Positions 18,830-27,598 of a DNA stretch of 64,000 nucleotides are shown one piece after another (the stretch's first letter is position 1; each line of letters starts with the position of its first letter). The notes beneath the pieces were generated by a model. It ran no database searches and had not been told where the DNA came from. It worked only from the letters and a program-made list of their open reading frames with translations. Source of the DNA: an uncultured Porphyromonadaceae bacterium (lineage in GTDB: Bacteria; Bacteroidota; Bacteroidia; Bacteroidales; Muribaculaceae); NCBI GenBank assembly GCA_900540205.1, contig UQER01000007.1:41739-105738 (forward strand), in the 5' to 3' direction. The position numbers and the translations under genes are program-made.

Positions 18830-19474
18830 ATGCTTGTATCCCCCTCAATTTTAGCCGCTGACTTCCTGAATCTCGGGCGCGACATAGAGATGCTTAACAG
18901 CAGTGACGCCGATATGATTCACTGCGATGTGATGGACGGTGTTTTCGTTCCGAACATCTCATTCGGCTTTCCTGTAATCAAACAAGTTGCGTCGATAGCG
19001 ACAAAACCTCTCGATGTGCATCTGATGATTGTAAATCCACAGAACTATATCGGGGCGGTGCGTGATGCCGGCGCTGCATTGATGAATGTACATCAGGAAG
19101 CCTGTGTGCATCTGCACAGAACCATCTGCGCCATAAAGGATGCAGGCATGAAGGCTGCGGTGACACTGAACCCGTCGACCCCGGTGGAAATGCTGGAGGA
19201 TGTGATAGACGAACTCGACATGGTTCTGCTTATGTCGGTCAATCCCGGTTTCGGAGGACAGAAATTCATTGAGAACACGTTGAAAAAAATCAGACGTCTG
19301 CGTGCCATGATTGAAGTTTCGCAATCAAATGCGCTTATTGAAATCGATGGTGGCGTAAACGCCAATACCGCGCCTAAACTTTCCGAGGCAGGAGCCGATG
19401 TGCTTGTGGCCGGCAGCTATGTTTTCAATGCGGCCGATCCGCATGCGGCCATCCATTCGCTAAAGTCGCTTTGA
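18830..19474 (+). CDS. rpe: Ribulose-phosphate 3-epimerase
   Basis: Rpe interconverts ribulose 5-phosphate and xylulose 5-phosphate in the pentose phosphate pathway. The 214-residue TIM-barrel protein shows LVSPSILAADFLNLG, HCDVMDGVFVPNISFG with the metal-binding His and catalytic Asp, DVHLMI, LMSVNPGFGGQKFI and EIDGGVNANTA with the second Asp. The ATG at 18830 gives the standard N terminus; upstream in-frame sequence overlaps no family homology. It is followed by a good terminator. Confidence 0.97.
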   Translation: MLVSPSILAADFLNLGRDIEMLNSSDADMIHCDVMDGVFVPNISFGFPVIKQVASIATKPLDVHLMIVNPQNYIGAVRDAGAALMNVHQEACVHLHRTICAIKDAGMKAAVTLNPSTPVEMLEDVIDELDMVLLMSVNPGFGGQKFIENTLKKIRRLRAMIEVSQSNALIEIDGGVNANTAPKLSEAGADVLVAGSYVFNAADPHAAIHSLKSL

Positions 19475-19525
19475 AAATCCGGTGCCTGATTGTTGCAGCG
19501 CCGGCAAATTTAGTTTGTATTCTCA

Positions 19526-19571
19526 AATATCCCGACACAGGGCGTGACCCGGTGACGGGATATTATTTTTT
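19526..19571 (+). terminator. Rho-independent terminator of dedA-rpe
   Basis: AATATCCCG at 19526-19534 pairs with CGGGATATT at 19556-19564 and is followed by ATTTTTTAT. Confidence 0.8.
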
Positions 19572-19623
19572 ATACACATATCATATTTTACAGGATAATA
19601 CCTGTATTTCCGATGAATTATAG

Positions 19624-19631
19624 TATCTTTG
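19624..19631 (+). promoter_or_regulatory. Predicted -7 promoter element of the receiver/PPDK_N gene
   Basis: TATCTTTG fits TAnnTTTG and would start transcription near 19638, about 16 nt before the ATG at 19654. No clear -33 is seen. Confidence 0.5.
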
Positions 19632-19653
19632 TGAGAATCAATCTTGCAATGAT

Positions 19654-22647
19654 ATGAATGAGGAGTCGTTGAGCCAGCTCTATCTCAAGGATACGGCTTT
19701 CGGAGAGCTTATGCAGCGGCGCATTTTCAATGTGCTGCTTGTGGCATCGCCTTACGATGCTTTCATGATGGAGGAAGACGGGCGAGTGGAGGAACAACTG
19801 TACAACGAGTATGTTGCCCTGAACCTGTCGTCGCCGCCGCGCATCACTCGTGTGGCCAACATCAACGGTGCACTTGAGATGATGAACGCCAAGCACTTCG
19901 ATCTTGTGATTGCCATGCCCGGCATGGACATCAGCGATACTTTCACTACGGCCAAGACCATCAAGACCGAATTTCCCGATGTGCCCATCGTGGTGCTGAC
20001 TCCGTTTTCCAAAGAGGTGTCGCGCACGTTGGCCAAGGAGGATCTCTCCGGCATCGATTATGTGTTCTCATGGCTCGGGAACGTGGACCTTTTGCTCGCG
20101 ATCATAAAATTGCTTGAGGACAAGATGAATGCCGAGCATGATGTGCTCAATGTTGGTGTGCAGATGATTCTGATGGTGGAGGATTCCGTAAGATTCTATT
20201 CATCCATATTGCCGCATCTGTATAAATTCCTGCTGAAGCAGAGCAAGGCGTTCTCAACAGAGGCTCTGAACGAGCATGAGCAGATGCTGCGCATGCGCGG
20301 GCGTCCCAAAGTGATGCTGGCGCGAACCTATGAGGAGGCCATGGAGCTGTACTCCAAGTTTTCCGACAAGATGCTGGGGGTGATTACGGATGTGTCGTTC
20401 ATGCGTGAGGGGAAGAAGGACGCACATGCCGGACTTCAGTTTGCCGCACATGTGCGGCATTGCGATCCGTATCTTCCTATCATAGTGGAGTCAACCGAGA
20501 GCGAAAACCGGGGAAAGGTCGGTGCTTTCGATGGGCTGTTTCTTGACAAGACATCGAAAAAATTGCCGGTCGATCTGGAAAAGACAGTGAAGGAGTGTTT
20601 CGGATTCGGAGATTTTTCGTTTAAGGATCCTCATACGGGGCATGAAATCATGCGTGTGTCGTCGGTCAACGAGCTGCAGAAGCGCATGTACGACATCCCC
20701 TCGGAGTCGTTGCTGTATCATGCCCGGCGCAACGACATTTCCCGCTGGCTGTATTCCCGTGCCATGTTCCCGTTGGCTGATGTGGTCAAGAACCATAGAT
20801 TCAATTCGCTGGAGGAGGCTCCTGCCGTGAAACGCCTGTTTTTCGATCTGATTGTGAAGTATCGCAAGATGAAAAACAGGGGAGTGGTGGCGGAATTCCG
20901 CAAGGACCGTTTCGACTACTACTCGAACTTCGCCCGCATCGGGCAGGGATCGCTCGGCGGAAAAGGCCGTGGTCTCGCTTTTATCGACTCTATAATAAAA
21001 AAGCATCCTGAGTGCGACAGTTTCAATGGCGTTGCCATCAGTATTCCGCGCACGGTGGTGCTCTGCACCGATATTTTCGATGAGTTCATGGCCGATAACG
21101 ACCTGTATCCGCTTGCATTGAGCGACGCTCCCGACGATGTTATCCTGCAGGCATTTCTCAAGGCGAGGCTGCCTGAACGGGTGCGCGACGATCTGGCGGC
21201 CCTGACCGAAGTGGTCGACAGGCCGTTGGCCATACGGTCGTCGAGTATTCTCGAGGACTCCCATTACCAGCCATTTGCCGGGGTATATTCCACCTACATG
21301 ATTCCGCACGTAGAGAACCAGACGGTTATGTCGGAACTGCTCACCAGCGCAATCAAAGGTGTGTATGCATCCGTTTTCTACGCAGAAAGCAAGGCATATA
21401 TGACGGCTACATCGAATGTGATTGACCAGGAGAAGATGGCGGTCATCATTCAGGAAGTAGTAGGCAAGGATGTGGACGGTTTTTATTTCCCATCGTTCTC
21501 CGGAGTGGGACGTTCGCTGAATTATTATCCCATCAACGACGAGACACCGCAGGACGGCGTGGCCGAAGTTGCCATAGGATTGGGAAAATATATCGTTGAC
21601 GGTGGCAGAGCGCTTCGCTTTTCGCCGGTACATCCGGGAAAAGTGCTTCAGACATCGACACTCGATCTGGCATTGCGCGACACCCAGCGTAATCTCTATT
21701 GCCTGGATCTGAACGAGGTAAACAACCAGTTCAAGGTCGACGATTCGTTTAATCTTACCCGTAAATCCGTGCAGGATTTCAAAGATACCGATGCTTTGCG
21801 GCTGATGGTGTCGACGTTCAACGTTAACGACCAGATGCTGCGCGATTCGGCCGAAGGGATGGGCCGGAAGGTCGTGACATTCGCCAATATGTTGCGCGAC
21901 AAGGCGTTCCCGTTGGCCGAGGCTGTAAATTTCATGCTCACGGAAGGGCAGAACGAGATGCAGCGGCCGGTGGAGATTGAATTTGCCGGTAACGTTGACG
22001 CAGCGGCTTCTGGCTCCGGAGCGCATAAAGGGCACATCTACTGGCTGCAGATACGGCCCATTATCGACCGCAAGGCCGATGTTGACCCACAGCTGCTGCA
22101 ATTGGGCAACGAGCATCTGATTCTGCGCAGTACCACTGCGCTTGGGCATGGCACCACCGACAATGTCAGCAAGATCCTGTATGTCCGTCCCGACAATTTC
22201 TCCTCATTGCACAATGTGGCAATCGGCGCAGAGATTGCGGAACTTAACCGCCAGTTTGTGGAGACAGGGGAGGGGTATATCCTCATCGGTCCCGGACGCT
22301 GGGGGTCGAGCGACAATGCTTTGGGCATTCCGGTGCGTTGGGCTGATATATCTAATGCCCGTCTGATTGTTGAGACGGCATTGTCGAACTATCGTATAGA
22401 ACCGAGCCAGGGTACACACTTTTTCCAGAACCTCACCTCGGCCGGAGTGGGATATTTTACCGTGAATCCTTTCGGGCACGATGATTATATCGATTTTGAA
22501 TGGCTTGAAAAATGTGATGCCGACTATGAAAGCACACATGTTAGAGTTGTCAGATTTGAATCTCCGCTGCTTATAGGCATCGACGGCAAAAAGGGGATGG
22601 GTGTAGTGAGAAAACCCTCTCCTGAAGCCGACCCTCCTGGTGTGTAG
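19654..22647 (+). CDS. Double receiver domain fused to PEP-synthase-like nucleotide-binding domain
   Basis: The 997-residue protein starts with two CheY-like receiver domains. The first (about 25-145, FNVLLVASPYDAF) has no phospho-Asp, reading IAMPGMDIS. The second (about 168-305) keeps the acidic pair in MVEDS, Asp246 in VITDVSF, a Ser/Thr in IIVESTES and Lys299 in FLDKTS, so it could be phosphorylated. After a helical linker, a PPDK_N ATP-grasp domain spans about 425-800, with GSLGGKGRGLAFID and AIRSSSILEDSHYQPFAGVYSTY. A C-terminal module contains LIGPGRWGSSDNALGIPVRWADI. The swivelling His domain and the PEP-binding barrel of true PEP synthase or PPDK are absent, so ordinary PEP synthesis is not expected. 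Such proteins are annotated as PEP/pyruvate-binding domain proteins in Bacteroidota; the reaction is unknown. Confidence 0.85.
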   Translation: MNEESLSQLYLKDTAFGELMQRRIFNVLLVASPYDAFMMEEDGRVEEQLYNEYVALNLSSPPRITRVANINGALEMMNAKHFDLVIAMPGMDISDTFTTAKTIKTEFPDVPIVVLTPFSKEVSRTLAKEDLSGIDYVFSWLGNVDLLLAIIKLLEDKMNAEHDVLNVGVQMILMVEDSVRFYSSILPHLYKFLLKQSKAFSTEALNEHEQMLRMRGRPKVMLARTYEEAMELYSKFSDKMLGVITDVSFMREGKKDAHAGLQFAAHVRHCDPYLPIIVESTESENRGKVGAFDGLFLDKTSKKLPVDLEKTVKECFGFGDFSFKDPHTGHEIMRVSSVNELQKRMYDIPSESLLYHARRNDISRWLYSRAMFPLADVVKNHRFNSLEEAPAVKRLFFDLIVKYRKMKNRGVVAEFRKDRFDYYSNFARIGQGSLGGKGRGLAFIDSIIKKHPECDSFNGVAISIPRTVVLCTDIFDEFMADNDLYPLALSDAPDDVILQAFLKARLPERVRDDLAALTEVVDRPLAIRSSSILEDSHYQPFAGVYSTYMIPHVENQTVMSELLTSAIKGVYASVFYAESKAYMTATSNVIDQEKMAVIIQEVVGKDVDGFYFPSFSGVGRSLNYYPINDETPQDGVAEVAIGLGKYIVDGGRALRFSPVHPGKVLQTSTLDLALRDTQRNLYCLDLNEVNNQFKVDDSFNLTRKSVQDFKDTDALRLMVSTFNVNDQMLRDSAEGMGRKVVTFANMLRDKAFPLAEAVNFMLTEGQNEMQRPVEIEFAGNVDAAASGSGAHKGHIYWLQIRPIIDRKADVDPQLLQLGNEHLILRSTTALGHGTTDNVSKILYVRPDNFSSLHNVAIGAEIAELNRQFVETGEGYILIGPGRWGSSDNALGIPVRWADISNARLIVETALSNYRIEPSQGTHFFQNLTSAGVGYFTVNPFGHDDYIDFEWLEKCDADYESTHVRVVRFESPLLIGIDGKKGMGVVRKPSPEADPPGV

Positions 22648-22692
22648 CCTGTGTCATTCCTTAATGTTTCAACTAACTTAAATTTTTATACC

Positions 22693-24147
22693 ATGAACAA
22701 AAGAAATTTATTGTTTTTAACAGTTTGGACATTGTCTGGCTTTTTAAGCTATCAAGCATTTGCCGACGATGGAAATACCACAGAAATCAGAACGCTTACA
22801 CCCGAAATTGAAATATCAAAAGAAGGTGTATTGACAACTTCTCTTTCGCCGATATGGGAGTTGCAGTTATCTAATGAGGATGCTAATCAGAATCAGTCCT
22901 CGATGGCAGTTGCTAACGGTTATATATATATGTGCGTTGATTATTATTCTGGAGAGAAAAAAGGGAAGTTATTCATAAGACGTTATGCCTGTGATTCCGG
23001 TCAGGAAACAGAGTTTTTGATTGACTTTCAGGATTTAGATTATTTTGGAGCAAAATATCCTCATAGTTTTCCATTTGTTGTAAGTGACGACAGCGGGTCT
23101 TTGTATGTAGCACAAGCAAGTGAATATGATGGCAAGTTTCATATCAATTATGTTGAGATTGATCAGGCAACCATGACTTTGAAAACAGACGTGATTTATA
23201 ACATTTCCAAAGAGATGTCAATTCAAAAGGTTTGGATGGAACGGATTTCAGATGTCAAGGGCGATCTTAAATCAACATCATTTGAGTTCAAAGCTGTTTT
23301 TGCCGGGATTCCGCCTCAGACGTCGGGGGGTATCAATAACTACGCTAACTATCTGTTGGATTGCCATAATGGAAAATTGACAATTACACTATGTCAGTTG
23401 GATTATCATGCTCAACATAATAAAGACAGGAACATTCTGCCCAGCATAGCATACCATCCGATTGAGTCAGATGTTTATGCGTTTTCCGGAGTTTGGTATA
23501 TCGGTTCATCTTATACCTGGATGACACCTGAAATAAGAAATGATGTTAAAGGGGAAAAAGAGATATGGCTTGCTACCACCGGGAAATACTGTCGCGGATT
23601 TTGCCCATTCATTCATAATGGTAAAGTGTACGGTGTCTATGCTTCAACAAATGCAAAACCTGATGGATGCAAGTTTAGTATGGTAAAATGGGAAGAAGAA
23701 AGGACTATAACCGATGAAATGAGGGTTGCATCCTTTCCGGCCGTGGCCTTTGCGGTAAATGAGGATAAAGATATTTACCATAGTATTACCCAGTTGGCAG
23801 TTGCAAAAGACGCTACGCCTGTAAAGCGGACGTCTGGAGAAACAGTGACGAACTTATATGTTTGTTCTCCCGGCGCGGGTATAGCTGCATATGCGCTCAA
23901 GACAGTAGACAGCACACCGACGTCTATCAGAGACCTAATAGAAAGCGACAAAAATGGAGTGGAGTACGCCGACAAATGTTTGAAATTCAATACAAAGTAT
24001 GAAAGTCAAGTTATTTCTATCTATAATGTGTCAGGCAATCATATTGCTGACATAACAATAACTGACGGCGTTGCTGACTTGAACGGACTTAGTGCCGGAT
24101 TTTATGTGGCTGTGACGCCGGCCGGAACTTATAAAATTTGCCGCTGA
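22693..24147 (+). CDS. Secreted protein of unknown function with T9SS-like C-terminal domain
   Basis: The 484-residue protein begins MNKRNLLFLTVWTLSGFLSYQAFA, a clear signal peptide. The middle has no family I recognise; it is rich in Tyr, Trp and Asp, with beta-strand-like spacing, suggesting a repeat fold such as a propeller. The last 70 residues (ISIYNVSGNHIADITI, LNGLSAGFYVAV, GTYKICR) resemble the type A sorting domain of the type IX secretion system. I chose ATG 22693; an upstream in-frame start lacks a signal peptide. Base composition is visibly richer in A+T than both neighbours, suggesting acquisition or relaxed codon use. It lies 45 nt after the receiver/PPDK_N gene. Confidence 0.7.
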   Translation: MNKRNLLFLTVWTLSGFLSYQAFADDGNTTEIRTLTPEIEISKEGVLTTSLSPIWELQLSNEDANQNQSSMAVANGYIYMCVDYYSGEKKGKLFIRRYACDSGQETEFLIDFQDLDYFGAKYPHSFPFVVSDDSGSLYVAQASEYDGKFHINYVEIDQATMTLKTDVIYNISKEMSIQKVWMERISDVKGDLKSTSFEFKAVFAGIPPQTSGGINNYANYLLDCHNGKLTITLCQLDYHAQHNKDRNILPSIAYHPIESDVYAFSGVWYIGSSYTWMTPEIRNDVKGEKEIWLATTGKYCRGFCPFIHNGKVYGVYASTNAKPDGCKFSMVKWEEERTITDEMRVASFPAVAFAVNEDKDIYHSITQLAVAKDATPVKRTSGETVTNLYVCSPGAGIAAYALKTVDSTPTSIRDLIESDKNGVEYADKCLKFNTKYESQVISIYNVSGNHIADITITDGVADLNGLSAGFYVAVTPAGTYKICR

Positions 24148-24217
24148 TGTTTCGTTGGCTAAGTCAATCTGAAATTATGAATGAAGATTTCTGATTGAAT
24201 ATTATGTTATAAAATTC

Positions 24218-24268
24218 AATTCCCGGTTGTTGACGTTGTATTTTGCGAAACGCCAGTAACCGGGAATT
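24218..24268 (+). terminator. Inverted repeat, possible terminator of the secreted-protein gene
   Basis: AATTCCCGGTT at 24218-24228 pairs perfectly with AACCGGGAATT at 24258-24268 around a 29-nt loop. It is followed by AGTTTCTTT. Confidence 0.5.
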
Positions 24269-24652
24269 AGTTTCTTTAAGGTCTGTGATTGCTTGTAAAA
24301 AAGTGGCAATGATTATTTTGATTTCAAAGGTGTAGAGTTTCCGCTGGTTGATATTATATTTGTGTCTGGAATCGGGACGCAAAATATGCTGGGGTTAGCC
24401 GTTGGAAAGATTGTAGTATTTGTTCTATAATCGCGGTTATGTAAAATAGAATTATGGAGAGATATGCCCTCTTGATGGATATTCAATCACGGAATCGACG
24501 CTCCGCGCCGTGATTCTCATTCATGTGTACTGACCACGCGCTATAAGATGACGCTCTTCTGGCGAGTTATAACAGATGCCCTGAAAATGGAAGAAGTAAA
24601 TGCACCGTGTTTTCGGTTTGACCCCTGAAAATTCTGTATTGCCACAAAACAA
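24269..24652. other. AT-rich intergenic region without a supported gene
   Basis: This stretch between the secreted-protein gene and the histone-like gene has no coding sequence I can support. It contains the palindrome at 24485-24515 described separately. Confidence 0.5.
24485..24515. repeat. Imperfect palindrome sharing a core with the repeat at 47876
   Basis: AATCACGG at 24485-24492 pairs with CCGTGATT at 24508-24515. On the minus strand the right arm and loop read ATCACGGCGCGGAGC, differing by one base from ATAACGGCGCGG in the long palindrome at 47876-47932. No T run follows, so it is more likely a small dispersed element than a terminator. Confidence 0.45.
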
Positions 24653-24685
24653 ACGCTGCGCCGGACAGATTTTCCGACGCAGCGT
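24641..24685 (-). terminator. Rho-independent terminator of the histone H1-like gene
   Basis: ACGCTGCG at 24653-24660 pairs with CGCAGCGT at 24678-24685. On the minus strand the stem is followed by TTGTTTTG. Confidence 0.75.
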
Positions 24686-24735
24686 CTAAAGCTTTCTATA
24701 ATTTACTATGATTAAAGCAGAATAATAAAGTGCAA

Positions 24736-24909
24736 TTATTTGGAAGCTTCAATGGAATCTTTACGATACTGTTTCATAAGCTTCTCCAGTTCCAGAGATG
24801 CTTTGCGTGCACGTGTACCGGCAGCCTTGTTGCCATTCTCGACATTCAGTTTGGCTTCTTTCTCAAAAGTAGCGCAAAGTTCGCAGATTTTTTCTACTAA
24901 TTCTTTCAT
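24736..24909 (-). CDS. Histone H1-like DNA-binding protein
   Basis: The minus strand encodes a 57-residue protein starting MKELVEKICELCATFEKEA and ending KDSIEASK. The central GNKAAGTRARKASLELEKLMKQYRK is the conserved basic core of the small histone H1-like family found across Bacteroidota, thought to bind and condense DNA. It carries two Cys residues (positions 9 and 12). A strong terminator lies 50 nt downstream, and a -7 element at 25026-25033 gives it a leader of about 110 nt, supporting independent expression. Confidence 0.88.
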   Translation of the reverse strand: MKELVEKICELCATFEKEAKLNVENGNKAAGTRARKASLELEKLMKQYRKDSIEASK

Positions 24910-25025
24910 TTTGGTGTGAGTTTAAATTGGTTGATATTGATTATTAATGAATTGGCAAATCATTCCAAGCTTATGAAATAAGGATGTAAGATTGACGTGG
25001 TTACAATTAATATCGCTTTCAAATG

Positions 25026-25033
25026 CAAATATA
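25026..25033 (-). promoter_or_regulatory. Predicted -7 promoter element of the histone H1-like gene
   Basis: TATATTTG on the minus strand fits the -7 consensus. It is flanked by very AT-rich sequence with long T and A runs, as often seen before strong genes. Confidence 0.5.
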
Positions 25034-25196
25034 ACAAGTTTTTTTTATTTGATAGATTTTTTGTCAAAAAAATTCAAAATATCTGATTTTTTGCATATGT
25101 TAAGAAAATAAGTTAATATGAGGATGTTACGGTGCAATATAGTAAAACAATCCTATCCCGGAATAAGAATCGCAAGAGGTTGCGGATAAACAATAG

Positions 25197-25229
25197 TTGC
25201 CGGTGATTGGTTTTAATTTTGTAACTTTG
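25197..25229 (+). promoter_or_regulatory. Predicted promoter of the DUF4924 gene
   Basis: TTG at 25197-25199 and TAACTTTG at 25222-25229 are 22 bp apart. The start near 25236 gives a leader of about 60 nt. Confidence 0.6.
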
Positions 25230-25296
25230 AGCGTAATTATCAGGATTCATACAAGAGCCGAGGACAGACTGTTAAGTAGACAAACCCCTATCCATC

Positions 25297-25884
25297 ATGA
25301 TTGTAGCATCGAAGAAGAGAAAAGAGAATATAGCTGAATATCTGCTTTATATGTGGCAGATAGAGGACCTTATCAGGGCTAACGGTCTTGACATAGATAA
25401 AATCAGGACCAACATAATAGACAAATTTAACCTTGATGAGACGCAGCGCCGGGAAATGACCGAATGGTATGAGTCCCTGATCGATATGATGCGCCGGGAA
25501 GGTGTGACTGAGCATGGCCACCTGCAGATGAACAAGAATATCCTCAATCAGCTTGTGCAGCTGCATCAGGCGTTGCTGAAAGATCCTGCGTTTCCGGAGT
25601 ATACGGCCGAATTTTACCGCGCCCTACCCTATATCGTGGAGTTGCGCGGAAAGGCCGGTGAGAATCAGGTGGGAGAAATCGAGACCTGCTTCACTGCGTT
25701 GTACGGGATGCTTATGATGCGCCTGCAACAGAAGGAAACCTCAGAAGCAACGCGGAACGCCATTGCCCAGATTAGCCGGTTCATTGCATTGCTGTCTAAG
25801 GATTTTCATCTTGATGAGGAGGACAAGCTGTTCAAGCATGATGACGATGCAGCGGATGCTGTGACCACGCCTCCGGTGCAATAA
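25297..25884 (+). CDS. DUF4924 family protein
   Basis: The 195-residue, cytoplasmic, all-helical protein begins MIVASKKRKENIAEYLLYMWQIEDLIRAN, the hallmark start of the DUF4924 family of Bacteroidota, and continues with the conserved LPYIVELRGKAG region. The function of the family is unknown. The stop codon is only 7 nt from the stop of the convergent rmuC gene, leaving no room for a separate terminator. Confidence 0.85.
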   Translation: MIVASKKRKENIAEYLLYMWQIEDLIRANGLDIDKIRTNIIDKFNLDETQRREMTEWYESLIDMMRREGVTEHGHLQMNKNILNQLVQLHQALLKDPAFPEYTAEFYRALPYIVELRGKAGENQVGEIETCFTALYGMLMMRLQQKETSEATRNAIAQISRFIALLSKDFHLDEEDKLFKHDDDAADAVTTPPVQ

Positions 25885-25891
25885 AAGAAAC

Positions 25892-27340
25892 TCAGTTCTC
25901 CCCTTCCGATATGGCCGCATCGTTTGTGATGCGTGCTATTTCCGTAGCCTTACTTGTCTTGGCACCTAATGCTACGATTTTTCGAGCGGTTATCATGATG
26001 TTGCCGTTGCCGTCGGCCATGCGTTTGCGCGCCTGATTGTATGCGCTGGTGGCGGCATCGAGATGTTTACTGATGTTGTCGAGATCTGACATGAAATTGG
26101 TGAATTTGTCAAGCATCGTCCCACTCAGACGGGCAATCTCCTGAACATTACGTGTTGCAGCATCCTGTTTCCATAGCTGCTCAAGCATTTTCAGTGCCGC
26201 AATCAGATGCGTCGGCGATGTCAGCAGAACCCGTTTGGCATATGCCTCTTCCCAAATGTCGGGCTGAATCTGCATCAAAGCCATGTATGCGCCTTCGTTT
26301 GGGATGAACATCATCACGAAATCGAGTTTTTTGTCGCCCACAAGGTCCTGATATTTTTTTTCGGAAAGCTCGGCGATGTGGCGACGCACAGAGGCAAGAT
26401 GTCTTTTGGACGCCTCCATACTTTCTTCCGGCTGGGAATCTGAATTGATGTAATCGATATAGGCGCTCAGCGATACCTTAGAATCAATTACCACACAACG
26501 CCCGTCGGGATAATACACCACTACGTCAGGCCTGAGCTGTCGCCCGTTTGTGTCGGTGATTTTACTGCCGTCGGGATTGACAGTCACCTGTGTGTCAAAA
26601 TGTATCCCCTTTTTTAAGCCCGACATTTCAAGCATGCGCTCCAGAATCATTTCACCCCAGTCGCCCTGCACTTTCGAATCGCCTTTCAATGCGCGGGTAA
26701 GATGCTGTGCCTCCTCCCCTATTGTCCGGTTCAGATCCATGAGGTTCTTGATTTCGGTCTGGAGCGAGAACCGCTCACGCGCCTCACGGTTGTATGCTTC
26801 GGTCACCTCTTTTTTGAATCCTTCAAGATTGGTTTTCAGTGGTTCAAGCAGCTCGGATAGGCGGCGTTCGGAGTTCTCGCGGAAACTGGCCGTATGCATC
26901 TGAAAAATCTCGTTTGCCACGTTCCTGAAATGCTCCGATGCATTTTTGCGTTGTTCGTCGGCAGCCTCTTGTCTGACCTGTAGTTCCTTACGGGCTGAGT
27001 CAAGCCGTTCAGTCAAAGCTGCCGATTCAGCCTGTGCATCGGCGATCCTGCCCTTGAGCGAGTCAATCTGGGTGCGCAGGTTCTCATTCTCTTTTCTGGC
27101 ATCATTGGCCGCATGGCTGCGTTCGGCCAGTTCGGATTCAAGCGAGGATACTCTTGCCTGCATGTGGGCGAGCATCTGGTTCTTTTGCTCAATCAGGCTG
27201 TCTCGCCCCTCAATCAGGGCTTCCTTGGTCTTTAATTCCGCTTCGGCAGTGGCGGCTGATGCAGATTGTTTTTGTTGACGAAGGAGGATATATACGAGTG
27301 CCGCGATGATGAGGGCAAGTATGCAGATTACGATTATCAT
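25892..27340 (-). CDS. rmuC: DNA recombination protein RmuC
   Basis: The 482-residue protein has an N-terminal membrane anchor (MIIVICILALIIAALVYILL), a long coiled coil to about residue 190, and the RmuC nuclease-like domain with KVQGDWGEMILERMLEMSGL, PDVVVYYPDGRCVVIDSKVSL and FVMMFIPNEGAYMAL. RmuC restrains DNA inversions and rearrangements. I chose ATG 27340; a longer open frame upstream would place 49 residues before the anchor and overlap the promoter. A -7 element at 27475-27482 fits this choice. Confidence 0.95.
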   Translation of the reverse strand: MIIVICILALIIAALVYILLRQQKQSASAATAEAELKTKEALIEGRDSLIEQKNQMLAHMQARVSSLESELAERSHAANDARKENENLRTQIDSLKGRIADAQAESAALTERLDSARKELQVRQEAADEQRKNASEHFRNVANEIFQMHTASFRENSERRLSELLEPLKTNLEGFKKEVTEAYNREARERFSLQTEIKNLMDLNRTIGEEAQHLTRALKGDSKVQGDWGEMILERMLEMSGLKKGIHFDTQVTVNPDGSKITDTNGRQLRPDVVVYYPDGRCVVIDSKVSLSAYIDYINSDSQPEESMEASKRHLASVRRHIAELSEKKYQDLVGDKKLDFVMMFIPNEGAYMALMQIQPDIWEEAYAKRVLLTSPTHLIAALKMLEQLWKQDAATRNVQEIARLSGTMLDKFTNFMSDLDNISKHLDAATSAYNQARKRMADGNGNIMITARKIVALGAKTSKATEIARITNDAAISEGEN

Positions 27341-27438
27341 ATTATCAAGGAATAAATTGTTGAGAAATGTGCAACTGCAAGCCCGAGCGTAAACAATTGT
27401 AACGAATTGCGTATTATATAGATATGTCATTTGTATGG

Positions 27439-27482
27439 TTGCACGGGCGCAAAATTGTGCAATTTTTACAGGTACAAATATA
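27439..27482 (-). promoter_or_regulatory. Predicted rmuC promoter element and 5'-end hairpin
   Basis: TATATTTG (minus) at 27475-27482 predicts a start near 27468. A hairpin, TTGCAC pairing with GTGCAA between 27462 and 27439 with a 12-nt loop, opens the leader. The element is back to back with the -7 element of the metal-efflux operon at 27506-27513. Confidence 0.5.
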
Positions 27483-27505
27483 AGCAAAATGCAGCATTAA
27501 AAGCG

Positions 27506-27513
27506 TAAATTTG
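27506..27513 (+). promoter_or_regulatory. Predicted -7 promoter element of the metal-efflux operon
   Basis: TAAATTTG fits the -7 consensus, 23 bp from the divergent rmuC element. The start near 27520 is followed by a leader of about 80 nt. I see no obvious metal-regulator operator. Confidence 0.5.
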
Positions 27514-27598
27514 TAATCAACTTATACGTAACCCATTATTCACTACCGTGTTTTTGAATTAAAATATGATACATCACACAATGTTTCATGGTCTGCCC

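Noticed and set aside
20491..22149. Minus-strand open frame of about 550 codons
   Set aside because: It is antisense to the receiver/PPDK_N gene, and the protein has no recognisable domain.
24164..24382. 72-codon minus-strand frame in the AT-rich gap
   Set aside because: It overlaps the terminator hairpin at 24218-24268 and shows no family likeness.
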